Shown: one piece after another, positions 1-5,425 of the stretch | How positions within the stretch are numbered: position 1 is the stretch's first letter | How the letters are laid out: each line of letters opens with the position of its first letter | Assembly: GCA_026387555.1 (NCBI GenBank) | Contig: JAPLLM010000132.1 | Span: forward strand, 1-5,425 | DNA from: Candidatus Omnitrophota bacterium | Lineage (GTDB): Bacteria; Omnitrophota; Gorgyraeia; Gygaellales; Profunditerraquicolaceae | DNA length: 5,425 bases | Reading direction: 5' to 3' | Program-made: the position numbers and the translations under genes | Notes under the pieces: model-generated | Seen by the model: the letters and a program-made list of their open reading frames with translations, nothing else | Databases searched by the model: none | What the model was told of the DNA's origin: nothing

Positions 1-1097
1 ATCTCCTCGGTATCATAATCAAAACCCATCATGATATCCGCGACAATGGCAATATCGTTTCTGCGTAGAATCTCGATGGTCTTCTTGATCTGATCCAGGG
101 TAATTCCCTTGGCGATCTTTTTAAGCTCCGACTGCGTGGTGACTTCGATCCCGAATACGCCCATGAAAAGGCCGTTCTCTTTCATAAGCGGCAAAATTGA
201 TTCGCAGTTGACCCAATCGATGGCGCGGCCTAAAGAAACCCACTTAATCGGATTATTAGACGCTTTTTTAAGTTCGCAGAATTTCTGCACTCTCTTGGGG
301 TCGACATTAAAATTATCATCTTGGATAACTACAACCTTTACCCCGTATTTTCTGTGTAAAAGGTTCAGTTCCTCCATAACTCTTTCCGGAGATTTCGCGC
401 GCCATTTCAAAAAGTCTGAAGGAGAACGCGGGTCAAACTGGTCCCACTCATAACAAAAAGTGCAGGCCGAAGGGCAGCCGCGGGAAGTGACCATATCCAC
501 AAACGGCTTCCAGTAAGTGTGGCCCACATATTTATCCATAGGGAATAAATCATACGCCGGCAGAGGAAGTTTATCCAAATCCATCATCAGCGGTTTATGC
601 GGCCCCATAATGATCTCGCCGTTGACGCGTGAAGTCACGCCTCCAACATCTTTAAAATTCTTCTTTTTATCTATTGCCTCGATCAGATCCCCGAAAGACT
701 CCTCTTCGCCCATGACCACGAAGTCTACGGCCGGATTTTCTTCCAAAGTATGCACCGGCATCGCGGAATACCATAATCCGCCGAAGACGATCTTAGTCTT
801 GGGTAAGGCAAGCTTAATCTTAACCGCCGCGTCTTTAAAATGCCTCAAAACTCCGTATCCGCCGTAGCCGTGCAGCTGTTCACCCATGACCACGACATCA
901 GGATTCTTTGCTTTTACCTTCTCCACCAATTCATCCATCGAAAGCTGATCAGCTTTGCCGTCGATAACCGCGACATCGGCATAACCCCTGGTCTCTCTGA
1001 CATAAGCCGCCCAATGGGCGTAGAGCTGGTTAGGTGACCTGTGTATCCCGTGTGTCGCCCACGCACCGACTTTCGGCATAACGAATAAAATTTTCAT
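1..1097 (-). CDS. Cobalamin (B12)-binding radical SAM protein, C-terminus cut by window edge
   Basis: The 365 visible residues begin MKILFVMPKVGAW and run off the left edge, so this gene is partial. Residues 1 to about 160 look like a B12-binding Rossmann domain: alternating strands such as DVVVMG (67-72) and KIVFGG (102-107), ending in the typical DFVVMGEEE (125-133). The canonical DxHxxG cobalamin-ligand motif is not visible, as in many class B radical SAM/B12 enzymes. A radical SAM domain follows, with the cluster motif RGCPSACTFCYEW giving Cys208, Cys212 and Cys215 (CX3CX2C), then VVVIQDDNF (255-263) and FGIEVTTQ (315-322). Relatives of this architecture (BchE-like, HpnJ-like) methylate or rearrange unactivated carbons in lipids, polyketides and tetrapyrroles; the substrate here is unknown. 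The start is supported by AAGGAG seven bases upstream. Full-length relatives are about 450-550 residues, so roughly a quarter is missing. It follows the KS pair after a structured 101-bp gap. Confidence 0.93.
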   Translation of the reverse strand, partial: MKILFVMPKVGAWATHGIHRSPNQLYAHWAAYVRETRGYADVAVIDGKADQLSMDELVEKVKAKNPDVVVMGEQLHGYGGYGVLRHFKDAAVKIKLALPKTKIVFGGLWYSAMPVHTLEENPAVDFVVMGEEESFGDLIEAIDKKKNFKDVGGVTSRVNGEIIMGPHKPLMMDLDKLPLPAYDLFPMDKYVGHTYWKPFVDMVTSRGCPSACTFCYEWDQFDPRSPSDFLKWRAKSPERVMEELNLLHRKYGVKVVVIQDDNFNVDPKRVQKFCELKKASNNPIKWVSLGRAIDWVNCESILPLMKENGLFMGVFGIEVTTQSELKKIAKGITLDQIKKTIEILRRNDIAIVADIMMGFDYDTEE

Positions 1098-1104
1098 TAC
1101 TCTT

Positions 1105-1110
1105 CTCCTT
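1105..1110 (-). promoter_or_regulatory. Shine-Dalgarno site of the radical SAM gene
   Basis: Read on the minus strand this is AAGGAG, seven bases before the ATG at 1097-1095. It is the best ribosome binding site in the window and fixes the start of the radical SAM gene. It lies directly after a small hairpin (GCCC-TTGT-GGGC, 1111-1122 in the window), so initiation could be sensitive to folding of the leader. Confidence 0.75.
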
Positions 1111-1199
1111 GCCCACAAGGGCACACCCGCGCAATTTCCCCACAAGGGGACACCGGCGCAATTCCGATTAGCGCCGGGTGCTATTTAAGCGCGGGGTGT
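1111..1199 (-). promoter_or_regulatory. Nested inverted repeats / folded leader between KS-beta and the radical SAM gene
   Basis: On the minus-strand RNA an outer stem can form between ACACCCCGCGC (1199-1189) and GCGCGGGTGT (1132-1123), with one bulged C. An inner stem can form between CACCCGGCGC (1180-1171) and GCGCCGGTG (1159-1151), again with one bulged C and an 11-nt loop. Two further four-pair hairpins with a TTGT loop lie at 1149-1138 (CCCC/GGGG) and 1122-1111 (GCCC/GGGC). There is no U-tract after any stem, so a classical intrinsic terminator is not supported. A role in transcript processing, stabilisation, attenuation or simply as a mobile repeat relic is possible. The outer arm starts at the last base of the KS-beta gene. 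Confidence 0.5.
1112..1163. repeat. Two tandem imperfect 26-bp repeat units
   Basis: Units 1112-1137 and 1138-1163 match at 23 of 26 positions by eye, abutting with no spacer. Each opens with the small palindrome CCCACAAGGG, continues with an ACACC core and a GCGCAATT tail, and differs from the other at unit positions 11, 17 and 26. The differences at 11 and 17 are C/G swaps; the second of these is matched by the partner arm that each unit pairs with further left in the transcript. The repeats fill most of the gap between the KS-beta stop and the radical SAM start. They may be copies of a dispersed intergenic repeat family, which needs the rest of the genome to test. Confidence 0.8.
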
Positions 1200-2425
1200 T
1201 ACTTTTCAATGACTAAGGCCGCATTTATTCCGCCGCGGCCGCGCGAGATGATCAATGCCTTTTCTATCTTTTGTTCTTTGGCTTCCTTACCTATATAATT
1301 CAAAGACCTGTCCGCCGGTTCATCCAGATTGATGATCGGAGGAATAAGGCTATGCTCCATAGCTAAAATCGTAGAGATCAAATCAACGGCGCCTGATGCG
1401 CCCAGGAGATTTCCGAACATAGACTTGGGGCAGCTGGCCGGAATATCCTTAGCCCTTGCGCCGAAGACACTTTTTATGGCGGATATCTCCGAGTTATCCC
1501 AGATATCTACGGCTAAGCCGTCTAAACTTATGTAATCTATTTTATCCGCGCTCATGCCCGCGTCATCCAGCGCCATCTTAATCGCGCGCGCCAGTTCTTT
1601 TCCGTCGGAAGCGGGGTTGATCCTGTCCACTGCATCGCAACTGGTGCCGTAACCTGAAATCAAAGCCTGGATAGCCGCTTTACGCGACCTTGCCCGCTCA
1701 ACGCTCTCCATGACCATGATCCCCGAGCCTTCTCCGATGACAAACCCGTCGCGCTTCTTATCAAAAGGGCGATATGCTTCAGACGGATGCGAATTATTTT
1801 TTGAGAGTGCGCCATAAGTATTACAGCACAATAACGCGTAAGGGGTAACAGGGGCTTCCATGCCGCCGGCGAGGATCATATTTAATTTATTCTTGGATAA
1901 AACCTTGCGCGCATATCCTATAGCCATAAGAGAGCTTGCCCGGTCAGCCACCACAGTCTTACTAAAACCTTTTATGCCGTAATAAATAGAAACCTGGCCT
2001 TGGGGCGCCGCCGGAAACCAGGCCGAGGCCATATAAGGAGAGACCCCTTCGCGGCCTTCGATGTACAGGTCGCGCAATTCTGTCTCGGCATAGAGCCATC
2101 CGCCGATAGCATTACCTAAAAATATCCCGACAAGATTGGGATCTTCGTTCTTTATATCGATCCCGGCGTCCTGAAGCGCCATCTCCGAGGCGATCAAGGC
2201 CATATGCGAGAAGGCGTCGATTTTTTTTAAGAGCCTCTCCGAGACGTGCGTATACTTTTCCAGGTCGTCGATCTGTCCGGCGATGTGCGACGGATACTTT
2301 GAAGCGTCAAAACGGGTGATCTCTTTGACAAACGACCTTCCGGACTTGATATTGGCCCAAAACTGCCGCTTGCCTATCCCCGAGGGAGCGACTATACCGG
2401 TACCCGTAATTGCTATTTTTTCCAT
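1199..2425 (-). CDS. KS-beta / chain length factor-like ketosynthase without catalytic residues
   Basis: A 408-residue thiolase-fold ketosynthase, normal length for KAS II and CLF proteins, with N-terminal ITGTGIVAPSGIG (6-18), the FDKKRDGFVIGEGSG block (221-235) and the C-terminal glycine-rich SRGRGGINAALV (394-405). The reactive residues are gone: the nucleophile Cys is Arg162 (VVADRASS), the first His is Asp302 (SLDGLAV), and the second His is Asn339 (PKSMFGN); Lys334 is kept. Actinobacterial CLFs have Gln at the Cys position (VVAxQA) and ADGAAV at the first His, so the surrounding sequence matches CLF better than a decayed FabF. Known CLFs dimerise with KS-alpha in the cytoplasm, shape the tunnel that sets chain length, and help priming by malonyl-ACP decarboxylation. 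Arg instead of Gln is unusual, so the priming role is uncertain here. Its ATG overlaps the KS-alpha stop (TAATG) and it lacks a good Shine-Dalgarno, suggesting translational coupling and equal stoichiometry. Confidence 0.9.
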   Translation of the reverse strand: MEKIAITGTGIVAPSGIGKRQFWANIKSGRSFVKEITRFDASKYPSHIAGQIDDLEKYTHVSERLLKKIDAFSHMALIASEMALQDAGIDIKNEDPNLVGIFLGNAIGGWLYAETELRDLYIEGREGVSPYMASAWFPAAPQGQVSIYYGIKGFSKTVVADRASSLMAIGYARKVLSKNKLNMILAGGMEAPVTPYALLCCNTYGALSKNNSHPSEAYRPFDKKRDGFVIGEGSGIMVMESVERARSRKAAIQALISGYGTSCDAVDRINPASDGKELARAIKMALDDAGMSADKIDYISLDGLAVDIWDNSEISAIKSVFGARAKDIPASCPKSMFGNLLGASGAVDLISTILAMEHSLIPPIINLDEPADRSLNYIGKEAKEQKIEKALIISRGRGGINAALVIEK

Positions 2426-3687
2426 TATCCACCAAACCTTTTCAATACTAAAGCGGAATGGATCCCAGAAAATCCGCTTGATGTCTTAAGAATTATGTTC
2501 ACCTTCTTGGCAATCGCCTGATTGGGTATATAGTAGAGATCACACTGCGGGTCTTTCTCTTCCTGATTTATCGTCGGAGGAAGAATATTCTTCTCAAAAA
2601 TCATGGCGCAGATGGTAAACTCTACGGCATTTGCCGCGGCCAACGGATGCCCGATCATGGACTTAAGCGAGCTAATGGGCAGCTTATAAGCATAGTCTCC
2701 GAAGATCGCCTTATAAGCATTGGTTTCAAAGATGTCGTTCATGCGCGTGGAAGAACCGTGGGCATTGATGTAATCTATTTCCGCTGGCTTAATATTCGCA
2801 TCATTTAAGCCCAAAGTTATACAATTCTTCATTGCGTCCCCGTCACCGGGAAGGTCAGTCATATGAAAAGCGTTGCAGCTGGTCCCGAAACCCATGACTT
2901 CACAATAAATATGGGCATTGCGTTTAAGAGCGTGATTCAATTCCTCTAAAACTAGGAGACCTGCGCCTTCGGAGAGGACAAACCCGTCGCGCTTGTTATC
3001 AAAAGGACGGCTCGCTTTCTCCGGTTCATCGTTACGCACTGACAAAACATTTACCACGTCAAATGCCCCAAAGGTAATCGGTGTAATAGGAGCTTCTGCC
3101 GCGCCGCAGATCATTATATCCTGCTCTCCGTCCTGAATCGTCTCTAAACCAAAACCCATGGAATCAGTACCAGCAGTGCATCCGGTAGAGAGGGTATTGC
3201 AAATTCCTCTTAAGCCGTACTTTGAACTTATTTCAATGGAGGGCGTATTAAACATCGCCGCGTCATAAAGATCAGGCCTGACCCGGGAAGGATCGATGGG
3301 ATTCTTTCCGTCGTCGGTGACCAGGGCGAATTCTTCTTCCATATACTTTGTCCCGCAGATGGCGTTGGCAAGGCAAACCCCGATACGCTCCGGGTTTTCT
3401 TTGGAAAAATTTATGCCGCTGTCCTTTATCGCCATATTCCCCGCCACAACTCCGAACTGCACATATCTGTCCATACGCATCGCCTCTGCGTGCGTAAGAC
3501 CTAATTTAAAAGGATCGAAATCGCGCACCTCTGCGGCGATCTTGGTATTAAAGACCGAAACGTCGAAACCGTCGACCCGCTTTATTCCGGAGACACCTCC
3601 GGACATCCCCTTCCAGGCATTATCTTTACCGATGCCGTTTGGGGACACAACCCCGATACCCGTAATCACCACTCTGCGTTTAAGCAT
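2425..3687 (-). CDS. Beta-ketoacyl-ACP synthase, KS-alpha of a type II polyketide/polyene-like system
   Basis: A 420-residue condensing enzyme that should join malonyl-ACP units to a growing acyl or polyketide chain by decarboxylative Claisen condensation. It opens with VVITGIGVVSPNGIG (6-20). The catalytic set is intact: Cys170 in STGCTAG, His310 in INAHGSSTRMND, Lys342 and His347 in LKSMIGHP. The C-terminus carries SSGFSGIHSALV (403-414). STGCTxG and NAHGSxT resemble type II PKS KS-alpha (for example actinorhodin type) more than E. coli FabF. The loop after His347 reads PLAAANA where most family members have a GAxGA-like turn. The gene sits 3 bases after the TIGR04076-like gene and overlaps the KS-beta gene by one base. 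Together with the inactive partner this points to a KS-alpha/CLF heterodimer in a dedicated pathway. A FabF-family enzyme of an aryl-polyene or modified fatty-acid cluster is the main alternative. Confidence 0.93.
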   Translation of the reverse strand: MLKRRVVITGIGVVSPNGIGKDNAWKGMSGGVSGIKRVDGFDVSVFNTKIAAEVRDFDPFKLGLTHAEAMRMDRYVQFGVVAGNMAIKDSGINFSKENPERIGVCLANAICGTKYMEEEFALVTDDGKNPIDPSRVRPDLYDAAMFNTPSIEISSKYGLRGICNTLSTGCTAGTDSMGFGLETIQDGEQDIMICGAAEAPITPITFGAFDVVNVLSVRNDEPEKASRPFDNKRDGFVLSEGAGLLVLEELNHALKRNAHIYCEVMGFGTSCNAFHMTDLPGDGDAMKNCITLGLNDANIKPAEIDYINAHGSSTRMNDIFETNAYKAIFGDYAYKLPISSLKSMIGHPLAAANAVEFTICAMIFEKNILPPTINQEEKDPQCDLYYIPNQAIAKKVNIILKTSSGFSGIHSALVLKRFGG

Positions 3688-3690
3688 GAA

Positions 3691-4296
3691 TTATTTTTTC
3701 TCCTCTTCCTTAACCCTTGAGACTTTGAATACAATGTGGCCCCCATCCGGACAAGTCACCGTATCCAGGGTATCAGGGTCCTTCATAAAGAAAAACTTGG
3801 CGCCGAAATTCAAGGCAAATAAAGCCGGAAAAGCGCAGTGAAAAGCCGCACCGCAAAAACCAGGAATGCATTTTAAACCCGTTGTCTCCCATTTATCGCC
3901 GACTTTGTAGCCAAACGCGCACTTGCCGTCAGACTTAAATACCTCAATGACCATATTTTTCGGTTTAGGCCCCTTCCAATCAGGGTCTTTTGCTGCAAAT
4001 TCCGGCTTGCCCTCTTTATCAAGAACCTCGGCCTTAAATTCAAGCTTGCCTCCGTCGGGACAAGTAACCAACAAGGAACGCTGGTTATCCCGGAAAGGGA
4101 ATTTCGCTCCGAAACTAAGCGCATAAATCACCGGGAACAATGCGTGGGCAAGGCCTAAGCAAAAAAACTTCGGCGGGTGAGTAAAATCTTCCAGGATCAG
4201 CTCATCCCCGATCTTGTAGCCGTGATAACAGTGGCCTTCGACCTTATTGACCGTAAGTTTTAATCTGGGAAATGGAGAATCAATTTTATCGCTCAT
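3691..4296 (-). CDS. Tandem-duplicated TIGR04076-like protein, function unknown
   Basis: A 201-residue protein made of two clearly homologous halves, about residues 11-93 and 114-196, joined by a charged Gly/Pro/Lys linker. Both halves carry the same landmarks in order: GHC/GKC (Cys23, Cys126), GYKIGD/GYKVGD, FFC/GFC (Cys46, Cys148), a hydrophobic stretch ending ALxFGAKF, and TCPDGG (Cys79, Cys182). This pattern matches my memory of the TIGR04076 family, normally single domains of about 85 residues, known from anaerobes and without assigned activity. Three cysteines conserved between the halves could bind metal or act in redox chemistry; this is inference. There is no signal peptide; the FPVIYAL/FPALFAL segments look too short and too conserved to be membrane spans. 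It lies one base after the reductase stop and three bases before KS-alpha, so it is co-transcribed and probably serves the same pathway. The start follows the reductase stop directly (TAA-A-ATG), with only a weak distant AAGGA upstream. Confidence 0.85.
   Translation of the reverse strand: MSDKIDSPFPRLKLTVNKVEGHCYHGYKIGDELILEDFTHPPKFFCLGLAHALFPVIYALSFGAKFPFRDNQRSLLVTCPDGGKLEFKAEVLDKEGKPEFAAKDPDWKGPKPKNMVIEVFKSDGKCAFGYKVGDKWETTGLKCIPGFCGAAFHCAFPALFALNFGAKFFFMKDPDTLDTVTCPDGGHIVFKVSRVKEEEKK
3700..3705 (-). promoter_or_regulatory. Probable Shine-Dalgarno site of the KS-alpha gene
   Basis: GAGGAG on the minus strand, inside the last codons of the preceding gene and 12 bases before the KS-alpha ATG. 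The spacing is longer than ideal, so re-initiation after the TAA three bases before the ATG may also contribute. Confidence 0.5.
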
Positions 4297-4297
4297 T

Positions 4298-5305
4298 TTA
4301 GTCGCATAGTCCTTTAGTAAAACTTAAAAGTTCGGCTTTTGTAAAAAACTGCCCGGTCTCTTCAACCGCGTGCACCAATTCTATCAACTTGGTATTTAAG
4401 GGAGCTTTCATCCCGATTTTTTTGGCCAGGCCCACAAATGCTCCGTTAATATAGTCTACCTCCGAACGCCTACCTCTTTTTATGCTCTGCAAAATAGATC
4501 CATACAGCGGGTCTTTGCTTAATTTAAGCATTATGCCGGAGAATATTCCCGCGGCCTGCGCCGGAGGAATACAGATCATTTTGGTAATATTTTCCAGCGG
4601 GAAACCCGGAAGAGATACCAGGTTGATTCCCGACTTGCACATGATGTCAAAGCCTTCCTTCCATATCCCAATACTTACCCGGCTTACATCAAGGTCGCCA
4701 AACGCCTCCTGCATGCTCAACCCCAATATCGCGGGGATACAGTTGTTGGCATTGACGAATATCTTCATATACTTCATCCCCATGATGTCATCGCTTATCG
4801 TCGTCGGGAAAATCTCGTCTAAGACCAGGCTTACGTCGATTAATTTCTGGTCCGTTCCTTTCTCAAAAGGCCTGCCGATGATCCATCCGCCTTCGAAATT
4901 ATGCACGATCAGCCCCGGCTCAAGATAGGTCGAACCAAACATCACGATACTTGAGATTATTCTGTCTTTAAGGATGTATTTTGCTGTTATTTCGTCGGCA
5001 GCGACACCGTTCTGCGTAGTCAAGACTAGCGAATCTTTTAAAAAAGCGGCGTTATCTTTTAGCGCATATTCAATATCCTGGGTCTTGACCGCAAGTATCG
5101 CCAAATCCGGTTTAGAGATCACCTGGCTGTGCGCCGTAACCAGCACCTTATGCTCCCCGCGTACTCCGGAGACCTTGATACCGGACGAGTTTATAACATC
5201 GACCGCCTCTTTACGGCCCACCAGATAAACATCTTCGCCTTTTTCTTTTAAGTAAGCCGCGACTAAGCCCCCGATTGCCCCGGAGCCGATGACTACTATC
5301 TTCAT
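4298..5305 (-). CDS. Ketopantoate reductase family (PanE/ApbA-like) NAD(P)-dependent oxidoreductase
   Basis: A 335-residue cytoplasmic enzyme with an N-terminal Rossmann fold: MKIVVIGSGAIGG gives the GxGxxG nucleotide loop (7-12), followed by LVGRKE (28-33), AVKTQD (72-77) and TTQNGV (96-101), all typical of 2-dehydropantoate 2-reductases. The C-terminal helical domain has Lys181 and Asn185 in MKIFVNANNCIP, aligned to the catalytic Lys and first Asn of E. coli PanE, and SEVDYINGAF with Glu282 at the conserved Glu. The second active-site Asn appears replaced by Cys189, judged by eye. Family members reduce 2-oxo acids to 2-hydroxy acids with NADPH; true PanE makes pantoate for coenzyme A. It is longer than E. 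coli PanE (303 residues). Because it sits inside a ketosynthase operon, it may instead reduce a keto intermediate, or supply pantoate for the phosphopantetheine arm. The ATG overlaps the upstream stop as ATGA and no Shine-Dalgarno is evident, so its start relies on coupling. Confidence 0.88.
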   Translation of the reverse strand: MKIVVIGSGAIGGLVAAYLKEKGEDVYLVGRKEAVDVINSSGIKVSGVRGEHKVLVTAHSQVISKPDLAILAVKTQDIEYALKDNAAFLKDSLVLTTQNGVAADEITAKYILKDRIISSIVMFGSTYLEPGLIVHNFEGGWIIGRPFEKGTDQKLIDVSLVLDEIFPTTISDDIMGMKYMKIFVNANNCIPAILGLSMQEAFGDLDVSRVSIGIWKEGFDIMCKSGINLVSLPGFPLENITKMICIPPAQAAGIFSGIMLKLSKDPLYGSILQSIKRGRRSEVDYINGAFVGLAKKIGMKAPLNTKLIELVHAVEETGQFFTKAELLSFTKGLCD

Positions 5306-5425
5306 TTGCAGTTTTTAGGGAAACCGTACTTTTTATAATCGAATCCGGTCTGTTCCAATAGACGGACCATCATGCTGTAAAACGGGGAAGGGACATCGGA
5401 GAAAAACGCGCCGACCACATCCTGC
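5302..5425 (-). CDS. C-terminal fragment of an unidentified protein
   Basis: The last 40 codons of a leftward gene are visible, ending in TGA that overlaps the reductase ATG by four bases (ATGA). The peptide begins QDVVGAFFSDVPSPFYSM and ends GFPKNCK. The evidence for a real gene is the uninterrupted frame to the window edge, protein-like composition rich in aromatics, and the stop/start overlap typical of this operon. I do not recognise the family from this piece. There is no transmembrane segment or recognisable motif in it. By position it would be the first visible gene of the same transcript. Confidence 0.65.
   Translation of the reverse strand, partial: QDVVGAFFSDVPSPFYSMMVRLLEQTGFDYKKYGFPKNCK

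Noticed and set aside
109..1037. Three plus-strand open frames (109-453, 517-867, 840-1037)
   Set aside because: All lie opposite the radical SAM gene, which has both domains and the cysteine motif in a continuous minus-strand frame.
1112..1163. CRISPR array
   Set aside because: There are only two repeat units and they abut without spacers, so this is a tandem repeat rather than a CRISPR.
1111..1199. Rho-independent terminator after the KS-beta gene
   Set aside because: The stems are GC-rich, but no run of T follows any of them on the minus strand; downstream is a Shine-Dalgarno and a start codon.
1199..2425. Pseudogene call for the degenerate ketosynthase
   Set aside because: The frame is intact at full length and tightly coupled to KS-alpha, and the replaced residues sit in CLF-like surroundings, which fits a non-catalytic partner better than decay.
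2425..3687. Housekeeping fabF
   Set aside because: The nucleophile context STGCTAG, the inactive coupled partner and the absence of acpP, fabG or fabD neighbours argue against primary fatty-acid synthesis, though this is not excluded.
3296..3841. Plus-strand open frame of 181 codons
   Set aside because: It lies opposite the KS-alpha and TIGR04076-like genes, both of which show clear family motifs. Its product is Ser/Pro/Thr-rich with no recognisable domain, as expected of an antisense shadow.
3873..4124. Second minus-strand open frame inside the TIGR04076-like gene
   Set aside because: It is in a different frame within a gene whose two halves are homologous at protein level; the alternative product is basic, low in motifs and has no supported start.
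4482..4928. Plus-strand open frame of 148 codons
   Set aside because: It is wholly antisense to the PanE-like reductase, and its composition is that of a shadow frame; no family motif was seen.

Overview
All genes in this window read leftward, on the minus strand, in one tightly packed array. In transcription order (right to left) they are: the C-terminal end of an unidentified protein (5302-5425, cut by the window edge); a PanE/ApbA-type ketopantoate reductase-like oxidoreductase (4298-5305); a small cysteine-containing protein built from two copies of what looks like the TIGR04076 domain (3691-4296); a ketosynthase with an intact Cys-His-His site (KS-alpha, 2425-3687); a degenerate ketosynthase of the chain length factor type (KS-beta/CLF, 1199-2425); a 101-bp spacer carrying two tandem repeat units and nested inverted repeats; and a cobalamin-binding radical SAM enzyme cut by the left edge (1-1097).

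The first five genes are separated by at most 3 bases or overlap (ATGA, TAA-A-ATG, TAA-TTC-ATG, TAATG), so they almost certainly form one operon. The radical SAM gene has its own strong ribosome binding site after the spacer. It may be the last gene of the same transcript or be separately controlled through the structured spacer.

The central point is the ketosynthase pair. Around its nucleophile KS-alpha reads STGCTAG, closer to actinobacterial type II polyketide KS-alpha (STGCTSG) than to housekeeping FabF. The partner has the chain length factor pattern: VVADRA where actinobacterial CLFs have VVAxQA, and LDGLAV where they have ADGAAV. All three reactive positions are lost (Cys to Arg, His to Asp, His to Asn). 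This suggests an iterative, dissociated (type II) polyketide, polyene or unusual fatty-acid pathway. The reductase and radical SAM enzyme would be candidate tailoring steps, and the duplicated TIGR04076 protein a component of unknown role. No acyl carrier protein, ketoreductase of FabG type, dehydratase, cyclase or phosphopantetheinyl transferase is visible here, so the cluster, if real, extends beyond the window or borrows these from primary metabolism.

The organism cannot be named from this window. There is no rRNA, tRNA or phylogenetic marker. The roughly even base composition, the B12-dependent radical SAM enzyme and the TIGR04076 domain (from memory, mostly in anaerobes) suggest an uncultured anaerobic bacterium. 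Omnitrophota is my impression from gene style only. No tRNA, CRISPR, insertion sequence or convincing rho-independent terminator was seen, and I could not identify a promoter.
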